Source: Vulcanimicrobiota bacterium
GTDB lineage: Bacteria > Vulcanimicrobiota > Vulcanimicrobiia > Vulcanimicrobiales > Vulcanimicrobiaceae
Direction of reading: 5' to 3'
Assembly: GCA_019233415.1 (NCBI GenBank)
Contig: JAFAMK010000392.1
Coordinates: 1 to 11,375, forward strand
Length of the DNA: 11,375 bases
Shown here: in pieces, positions 7,662 to 11,375 of the stretch
Layout of the letters: the number at the start of each line of letters is the position of its first letter
How positions within the stretch are numbered: position 1 is the first letter of the stretch
Made by a program: the position numbers and the translations under genes
The notes under the pieces: model-generated
Seen by the model: the letters and a program-made list of their open reading frames with translations, nothing else
What the model was told of the DNA's origin: nothing
Database searches by the model: none

Positions 7662-8147
7662 GTGACGGAGACCGTATTGGAGACCGCTGACCGAGAGACG
7701 ACCGTCGACCTGCCGCGATTCGGCACGTGCAGCTACCGCGAGTCCGAAGTCCTCACGTTCCCGTGGGGTCTGCCCGGATTCGCGAACCTGCGCCGGTTCT
7801 TGGCCCTCAACCTCGAGGGGCAAGAGAAGTTCGTCTGGCTGCAGAGCCTCGACGACGCGTCGGTCGCGCTCCCGATCGCCGACCCCTGGCAGATTTTCCC
7901 GGACTACGAGCCGCATCTGCCGAGCTACGCGCACACGACGCTCGACCTGCAGCGCCCCGAGGACTTCGCGACCATGTGTGTGGTCGTCGTCACACCCGGC
8001 GCCGCCGAGATGACGATGAACCTCTTGGCGCCGATCGTGCTCAACCTGCGCACCCGGACGGGCCGCCAGATCACGCTCGAGACGGGCGGCTACTCGGTCC
8101 GCACACCGATACCAAGGAAAGCGCCCGCCGCCACGGCGGGAGCGTAG
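7662..8147 (+). CDS. fliW: Flagellar assembly factor FliW, CsrA antagonist
   Basis: FliW binds either flagellin or CsrA. When flagellin is exported, free FliW binds CsrA and releases flagellin mRNA for translation (known from Bacillus subtilis and Campylobacter). The 161-residue product shows the family pattern: YRESEVLTFPWGLPGFANLR (25-44), WLQSLDDASVALPIADPW (59-76), a segment ending FPDYEPHLP (79-87), and MTMNLLAPIVLNLRTRTGRQ (117-136). It ends in GGYSVRTPIPRK. The start is a GTG at 7662 with AAAGG at 7648-7652, 9 bases upstream; no in-frame ATG precedes the conserved YRESEV block. The Ala/Pro-rich tail is coded by a GC-rich inverted repeat (8121-8143). It lies directly between flgL and csrA, the standard partner context. 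Confidence 0.96.
   Translation: MTETVLETADRETTVDLPRFGTCSYRESEVLTFPWGLPGFANLRRFLALNLEGQEKFVWLQSLDDASVALPIADPWQIFPDYEPHLPSYAHTTLDLQRPEDFATMCVVVVTPGAAEMTMNLLAPIVLNLRTRTGRQITLETGGYSVRTPIPRKAPAATAGA
8121..8143 (+). repeat. GC-rich inverted repeat at the 3' end of fliW
   Basis: CCCGCCG (8124-8130) and CGGCGGG (8134-8140) form a perfect 7-bp stem with a CCA loop, with two further pairs possible below a mismatch. It lies in the last codons of fliW, directly before the csrA leader hairpin. No T-run follows, so an intrinsic terminator is unlikely. It could slow ribosomes or protect the upstream mRNA. In GC-rich coding DNA it could also be chance. Confidence 0.45.
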
Positions 8148-8160
8148 CGCCGCAGCCGGG

Positions 8161-8196
8161 AAAGCGCCCCCCGTGAATAGCCACGGAGGGCGCCTT
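8161..8196 (+). promoter_or_regulatory. Hairpin that encloses the csrA ribosome-binding site
   Basis: The arm at 8164-8175 (GCGCCCCCCGTG) pairs with 8182-8193 (CACGGAGGGCGC) over 12 positions with one C/A mismatch, around a 6-base loop (AATAGC). After a further mismatch two A-T pairs extend the base. The 3' arm contains GGAGGG (8185-8190), the only plausible csrA Shine-Dalgarno sequence, so the fold should hide it from ribosomes. The segment 8182-8189 also reads CACGGAGG, an exact match to the CsrA/RsmE core CANGGANG. The 3' arm is followed by TTCGCTGTTAG rather than a T-run, so a translational control element is more likely than a terminator. The function is inferred; the pairing is read directly. 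Confidence 0.6.
8185..8190 (+). promoter_or_regulatory. csrA ribosome-binding site that fixes a CTG start
   Basis: GGAGGG lies 8 bases before CTG at 8199. No other Shine-Dalgarno-like sequence lies near, and an in-frame TAG at 8178-8180 closes the frame upstream. The site therefore points to CTG as the initiator. Confidence 0.75.
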
Positions 8197-8198
8197 CG

Positions 8199-8459
8199 CT
8201 GTTAGTCCTCAGCCGCAAGCTCAACCAGGCGATCATGATCGGTGACGACGTGCGCATCGTCGTCGTCGCCGTCGACCGCGATACCGTCAAGCTGGGGATC
8301 GAAGCGCCGCGCACCATCCCGGTCCATCGTTCCGAGGTCTATGACGAGATCCAGCGGACGAACCGGGCTGCGGTCAGCGAGCCCACGAAGGCCTCCAGTG
8401 AGGGCGTTCGCGTCGCCGACCTGGGAGGAAAGGGGCGCCGCCCCCAGCCAAAGGGCTAA
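8199..8459 (+). CDS. csrA: Translational regulator CsrA with apparent CTG start
   Basis: CsrA is a small dimeric RNA-binding protein that blocks translation by covering GGA motifs in mRNA leaders. In FliW-encoding bacteria its main target is flagellin mRNA. Read from CTG (8199), the N terminus is MLVLSRKLNQAIMIGDD, the exact family beginning. Leu4, Arg6 and Arg44 (in PVHRSEVYDEI) of the RNA-binding face are all present. The first in-frame ATG (8235) would remove beta strand 1, including Leu4 and Arg6, and is rejected. An in-frame TAG at 8178 leaves no ATG, GTG or TTG upstream. The product has 86 residues, longer than E. coli CsrA (61), with a charged tail (about 52-86, ending GKGRRPQPKG). A C-terminal extension is expected where FliW is the antagonist. 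The TAA stop forms part of the flagellin promoter -35. Confidence 0.92.
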   Translation: MLVLSRKLNQAIMIGDDVRIVVVAVDRDTVKLGIEAPRTIPVHRSEVYDEIQRTNRAAVSEPTKASSEGVRVADLGGKGRRPQPKG

Positions 8460-8484
8460 AGTCGGATTCACACACGGCCGATCA
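8457..8484 (+). promoter_or_regulatory. Sigma-28-type promoter of the flagellin gene
   Basis: TAAAGTC starts at 8457 and GCCGATCA lies at 8477-8484, with 16 bases between TAAA and the -10 box. The -35 core is perfect and the -10 box matches the GCCGATAA/T consensus in 7 (or 6) of 8 positions. The first three bases of the -35 are the stop codon of csrA. Transcription should start near 8491, giving a leader of about 55 bases. No terminator separates csrA from this site, so flagellin could also be reached by read-through from the flgM promoter. Confidence 0.87.
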
Positions 8485-8490
8485 CCATCA

Positions 8491-8545
8491 ACAGGATGGG
8501 TCAGGAAGTACCCGTCTGTCACACGTGTGATCATGGAGGAAACAC
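8491..8545 (+). promoter_or_regulatory. Flagellin mRNA leader with two CsrA-type sites
   Basis: Bases 8494-8501 pair with 8510-8517 in an 8-bp stem (six Watson-Crick and two G-U pairs). The 8-base loop CAGGAAGT presents a GGA at 8504-8506. A second site covers the Shine-Dalgarno: 8531-8540 reads TCATGGAGGA, a full match to the published RsmE/CsrA form (A/U)CANGGANG(U/A). GTGT at 8525-8528 can pair with ACAC at 8542-8545 to place this site in a loop. A 12-base palindrome TCACACGTGTGA (8519-8530) lies between and offers a competing small hairpin. Known from B. subtilis hag: two CsrA sites, one upstream in a hairpin and one over the Shine-Dalgarno. Repression of flagellin translation by the neighbouring CsrA is inferred. 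Confidence 0.75.
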
Positions 8546-9781
8546 ATGCCGGGCATTGGTGGGCTTTCCATCGCCAACAACCTGTTGGCGAACAGCGCTA
8601 GCCTCAATCTCAACCGCAATCAGGCTTCGCTGTCGACGGCGGTAACGCGTCTGTCGAGCGGCCTGCGAATCAATACGGCGGCGGACGACCCGTCAGGTCT
8701 CGCGATCGCCGAGTCGCTGCAGGCGCAGGTCAACGGTTTCGACCAGGGCAGCCGCAACGTCCAGGACGCAACGAACGCGGCGCAGGTCGCGGAAGGCGCG
8801 CTCCAGACGACGACCGACATTCTGCAGCGCGTCCGCACGCTGGCCGTCGAAGGCGCGTCGGACATCACCTCGACCGACGACCGCAAGAACCTGCAGTCGG
8901 AAGTCCAGCAGCTCCTGCTGGAAGTCAACCGCATCTCGCAGAACACGAACTTCAACGGTCAGAACCTGCTCGACGGCTCGCACGCGGGCTTCCAGCAGCA
9001 GACCGACGTCAACGTTCAGGTCACCTCGAACTCCGACCTCGCCGCCGGCGGCACGCTCGTCGACGTCGCGTCGGTTTCGTTCTCGGCGACGAACACGACG
9101 GTCCAGGACGGCACGATCGAAGTCCAGGTCGCGCAGCTGACCTCGACGGTGCAAGGCCTCATCATCTCGTTCTTCAGCAGCGCGGCGAACGCGGTCACCT
9201 CGTCGGTCATCACCGTCTCGAACACCGGCTTCGCCGGCGCGACGGCCGTCGACGGCGTCTCGTTCGGCTTCGGCACGGTCGGCACGCTCGACGTCGGTGT
9301 CACCTCGTTCATCAAGGTCAGCCAGTACGTCTCGGCGCAGTCGAACCCGAACGCGCCGGCGTTCAACTTCCAGTCGGGTGCGTCCGAAGGCGCGACCATC
9401 CAGGTCGGCTTCATCAACACCTCGACCTCCTCGCTCCGCATCGCGAACGTCAACCTGATCGGGCCGCAAGCCGCGGGCAACACGTTCCCCGATGGTTCGC
9501 TGGCGTCGGAAGACACGATCGGTCAGATCGACAACGCCCTCCAGGTCGTCCTCGCGCAGCGCTCGGAGCTCGGTGCGACGATCGTCCGCCTCCAGGAAGA
9601 CCAGAACAACGACAACGTCGCCTCGGTCAACCTCCAGGCGTCGGAGTCGGCGATCCGCGACCTCAACGTCGGCGCGGAAACGACGCAGTACACGAAGCTC
9701 CAGATCCTGATCCAGGTCGGTACTTCGGTGCTCGCGCAGGCGAACTCGAACGCGCAGTCGGTCATCAGCCTCTTCCGCTGA
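8546..9781 (+). CDS. fliC: Flagellin (filament subunit)
   Basis: This is the filament protein; hag is the Bacillus name. The product has 411 residues and no cysteine. The N-terminal D0/D1 domain covers about 1-145, with LSTAVTRLSSGLRINTAADD (29-48), GLAIAESLQAQ, NVQDATNAAQVAEGAL and a QRVRTLAV segment (94-101). The C-terminal domain covers about 322-411, with IGQIDNALQVVLAQRSELGA, LNVGAETTQYTKLQILIQ and the ending VLAQANSNAQSVISLFR. The middle (about 146-320) is Ser/Thr/Val-rich and less usual, with a hydrophobic run at 202-210 (VQGLIISFF) and a conserved-type FQSGASEGATIQVGF (275-289). The start has GGAGG at 8535-8539, 6 bases from the ATG. It has its own sigma-28-type promoter and an intrinsic terminator, so it is probably a single-gene transcript with strong output. 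Control by CsrA and FliW is inferred from the leader and neighbours. Confidence 0.97.
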   Translation: MPGIGGLSIANNLLANSASLNLNRNQASLSTAVTRLSSGLRINTAADDPSGLAIAESLQAQVNGFDQGSRNVQDATNAAQVAEGALQTTTDILQRVRTLAVEGASDITSTDDRKNLQSEVQQLLLEVNRISQNTNFNGQNLLDGSHAGFQQQTDVNVQVTSNSDLAAGGTLVDVASVSFSATNTTVQDGTIEVQVAQLTSTVQGLIISFFSSAANAVTSSVITVSNTGFAGATAVDGVSFGFGTVGTLDVGVTSFIKVSQYVSAQSNPNAPAFNFQSGASEGATIQVGFINTSTSSLRIANVNLIGPQAAGNTFPDGSLASEDTIGQIDNALQVVLAQRSELGATIVRLQEDQNNDNVASVNLQASESAIRDLNVGAETTQYTKLQILIQVGTSVLAQANSNAQSVISLFR

Positions 9782-9805
9782 TTCCGACCCCGCATCCGGG
9801 TCACG

Positions 9806-9840
9806 AGAGGGTCCGCTCCGGCGGGCCCTCTTTCTTTTCT
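9806..9840 (+). terminator. Intrinsic terminator after flagellin
   Basis: AGAGGGTCCGC (9806-9816) pairs with GCGGGCCCTCT (9821-9831) in an 11-bp GC-rich stem with one G-U pair and a four-base loop. It is followed at once by a T-rich tract (TTTCTTTTCT, 9831-9840). It sits 25 bases past the flagellin stop and separates flagellin from the glycosyltransferase. Confidence 0.92.
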
Positions 9841-9841
9841 C

Positions 9842-9869
9842 TCAAGGCGGCACCGGACGCGTCCGATAC
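9842..9869 (+). promoter_or_regulatory. Possible sigma-28-like promoter of the glycosyltransferase gene
   Basis: TCAA at 9842-9845 and TCCGATAC at 9862-9869 are separated by 16 bases, the same spacing as the flgM and flagellin promoters. The -35 core matches 3 of 4 and the -10 matches 6 of 8, so it is weaker than the other two. It begins directly after the terminator and about 20 bases before the gene start. That would put the start site near 9876, giving a very short leader of about 13 bases that contains the ribosome-binding site. Confidence 0.5.
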
Positions 9870-9888
9870 CTGACGGAGAGGTAATTTC

Positions 9889-11375
9889 GTGCCACTTGAG
9901 ATCGCCGACGACTACCGCGAGAGCGCGTTCGCGCAGGCCCAGACGGGGCTGCTCTTCAACCTGCCGGCGCCCGAGCCGGGCACGGAGCAGCTCCCCGCCG
10001 GGCTGAGCCTGTGCATGATCGTCAAGAACGAGGAGCGCTTCCTCGCCGAGTGCCTGGCGAGCGTGCGCGACGTCGTCGACGAGCTGAACATCGTCGACAC
10101 CGGGTCGAGCGACCGCACCGTCGAGATCGCGCGCTCGTTCGGCGCGAACGTCATCTTCCGCGAGTGGCGCAGCGACTTCGCGTGGGCGCGCAACCAGTCG
10201 CTCGCGATGGCGACGAAGCGCTGGACGCTCGTCCTCGACGCCGACGAAGAGATCGTTCCCGACTCGCTCGCGCTGTTGCGCGCCATACGCGAGACGCCGG
10301 CTGCGACGACCGGCGTGTACATCCAGATTCAGAACGACGTCGACGACGCGTCGGGCGCCGCCTCGACGATGACGCACGCGCTGCCGCGGCTGTTCCCGAC
10401 GACTCCGCGGATTCGCTACCGCGGCGTCATCCACGAGAACGTCGCGCTCGACGACGGAACGTACCTGCAGTCGAAGCTCTCGCCGATCACGATTCGGCAC
10501 AAGGGCTACACGGTCGAGATGCTCGGCGCGCGCGACAAGGACGCGCGCAACAGACCGCTGCTCGAACGCGCGCTGAAAGAGGCGGGCGACGACGCGTTCT
10601 CGTGGTTCAACTTCGGCACGGCGGCGGTCGCGGCCGGCGACTTCGCCGCCGGCATCGACGCGCTCGAGAAGATGTTCGCGATGCCCGGCCCGCTGCGCTC
10701 GTTCTACCCGATCGCGTACGTGATGCACGCGCAGGCGGTCGCCGAAGGACCGAAGGACCTCGACCGTGCGCTGGAGATCATCGAGACCGGGCTCGAGACG
10801 TTCACCGACCACCCGAACATTCTCTTCACCAAGGGCTACATGCTCGCGCAGCTCAAGCGCTTCGACGAGGCGCGCGCGGTGTACGAGAAGGCGATCGAGC
10901 GCCGCTTCGAGGCGTCGAAGCACGCGATGGTCGACGACGAGATCTTCACCTGGAAGTCGCCGCTCAACATCGCGACGACGTACGTCAAGGAAGAGCGCGT
11001 CGCGGACGCGGTGCCGTGGTTCGAGCGCGCGCACGCCAACAAGCCGGAGTCGCCGATGCTGCGCGCGGTGCTCGCGCGCGCGTACGAGCGCGTCGGCCGC
11101 TTCTACGACGCGGAGCGCACCTTTCGCGAGGCCGGCGAGCGCGACGGCCGTGCCGGCTTCGAGATCTACGTGAACTACTTGATGCGCCGGCACCGCTTCG
11201 CCGAGGCCTTCGACCGCGTCGACCAGCGCCGCGACCTCGTCGACGACGCGACCTACGCGGGGCTGCTGCTCTCGGCCGCGCACGTGACGCGCACCGAAAA
11301 GCTGGGCGATCCGGAGCCGTACGCCCTGCGTGCGCTGAAGCTTGCGCCGGGCCACGGCGGCGTCCTCGCGTTCCT
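9889..11375 (+). CDS. Family 2 glycosyltransferase with TPR repeats, likely flagellin-modifying (3' end outside window)
   Basis: Read from GTG at 9889 the frame stays open to the window end (495 codons). AGAGG at 9877-9881 stands 7 bases upstream. A GT-A fold of the SunS/WaaE-like family 2 type occupies about 38-190: LSLCMIVKNEERFLAECLAS (39-58), the nucleotide-sugar motif VDTGSSDRTVEIA (69-81), FAWARNQSLAMA (97-108) and the metal-binding LVLDADEE (114-121). It closes with the family pattern RLFPTTPRIRYRGVIHENV (167-185). TPR-like helical pairs follow, at about 233-266, 309-342 (PNILFTKGYMLAQLKRFDEA) and 389-420. Soluble TPR glycosyltransferases of this build often modify proteins. The position right behind flagellin, with a sigma-28-like promoter, suggests O-glycosylation of the Ser/Thr-rich flagellin surface domain. 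The sugar and target are inferred. There is no signal peptide or membrane segment, consistent with a cytoplasmic enzyme. Confidence 0.85.
   Translation, partial: MPLEIADDYRESAFAQAQTGLLFNLPAPEPGTEQLPAGLSLCMIVKNEERFLAECLASVRDVVDELNIVDTGSSDRTVEIARSFGANVIFREWRSDFAWARNQSLAMATKRWTLVLDADEEIVPDSLALLRAIRETPAATTGVYIQIQNDVDDASGAASTMTHALPRLFPTTPRIRYRGVIHENVALDDGTYLQSKLSPITIRHKGYTVEMLGARDKDARNRPLLERALKEAGDDAFSWFNFGTAAVAAGDFAAGIDALEKMFAMPGPLRSFYPIAYVMHAQAVAEGPKDLDRALEIIETGLETFTDHPNILFTKGYMLAQLKRFDEARAVYEKAIERRFEASKHAMVDDEIFTWKSPLNIATTYVKEERVADAVPWFERAHANKPESPMLRAVLARAYERVGRFYDAERTFREAGERDGRAGFEIYVNYLMRRHRFAEAFDRVDQRRDLVDDATYAGLLLSAAHVTRTEKLGDPEPYALRALKLAPGHGGVLAF

Noticed and set aside
8161..8200. The csrA leader hairpin as an intrinsic terminator
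   Set aside because: The stem is strong, but the following bases (TTCGCTGTTAG) are not a T-run. Ribosome-binding-site masking explains the position better.
8235..8459. CsrA starting at the first ATG (74 codons)
   Set aside because: It would delete beta strand 1 with Leu4 and Arg6, and it has no ribosome-binding site at proper distance. The conserved N terminus is encoded upstream from CTG 8199.
8533..8601. Short overlapping ORF starting at ATG 8533 in the flagellin leader
   Set aside because: Its start lies inside the CsrA-type site and the Shine-Dalgarno region, it has no ribosome-binding site of its own, and it ends after 22 codons within flagellin in another frame.
9523..11355. Long minus-strand open frame (610 codons) opposite the flagellin end and the glycosyltransferase
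   Set aside because: Arg/Val/Asp-rich antisense shadow that crosses the flagellin terminator and two genes with recognisable + strand products.
1..11375. Mobile elements, CRISPR arrays, tRNA or rRNA genes
   Set aside because: No terminal repeats, transposase motifs, regularly spaced repeats or tRNA-like cloverleaf sequences were seen; the window is filled by flagellar genes and short regulatory gaps.

Overview
The window is one continuous stretch of flagellar genes, all on the + strand, from a GC-rich diderm bacterium. The genes for the P ring (flgI), its chaperone (flgA) and the L ring (flgH) imply a peptidoglycan layer plus an outer membrane. Codons are strongly biased to G or C in the third position. 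The lineage cannot be fixed from sequence alone. A deep-branching GC-rich diderm phylum such as Eremiobacterota/Vulcanimicrobiota would fit, but that is a weak guess.

Region 1 (1-3253) is the rod and ring block: the C-terminal half of flgG, then flgA, flgH, flgI and a short flgJ (rod-binding domain only). The genes overlap by 1 base or lie a few bases apart, so they are probably one translationally coupled operon that begins upstream. Region 2 (3254-8459) opens with a sigma-28-type promoter. It then holds flgM (anti-sigma-28), flgN (chaperone), flgK and flgL (hook-filament junction), fliW and csrA. Region 3 (8457-9840) is the flagellin gene with its own sigma-28-type promoter, a structured leader with CsrA-type sites, and a strong intrinsic terminator. 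Region 4 (9842 to the end) is a third, weaker sigma-28-like promoter and a TPR-containing family 2 glycosyltransferase that runs off the window. It is a plausible flagellin glycosyltransferase.

The order flgM-flgN-flgK-flgL-fliW-csrA-flagellin is the one known from Bacillus subtilis, a monoderm. Here it is joined directly to the diderm-type flgG-A-H-I-J block. The parts form a late-assembly control unit. FlgM would hold sigma-28 until hook completion. FlgN would escort FlgK and FlgL. FliW, CsrA and flagellin would form the partner-switch that matches flagellin translation to secretion.

The most interesting details lie in the fliW-csrA-flagellin junction. csrA appears to start at a CTG codon at 8199, which ordinary gene callers would miss. 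Its ribosome-binding site lies inside a long hairpin. The ribosome-binding sites of both csrA and flagellin match the CsrA/RsmE core CANGGANG. Three sigma-28-like promoters share the same 16-base spacer.

No intergenic stretch exceeds about 110 bases. No tRNA, rRNA, mobile element or CRISPR array was seen.
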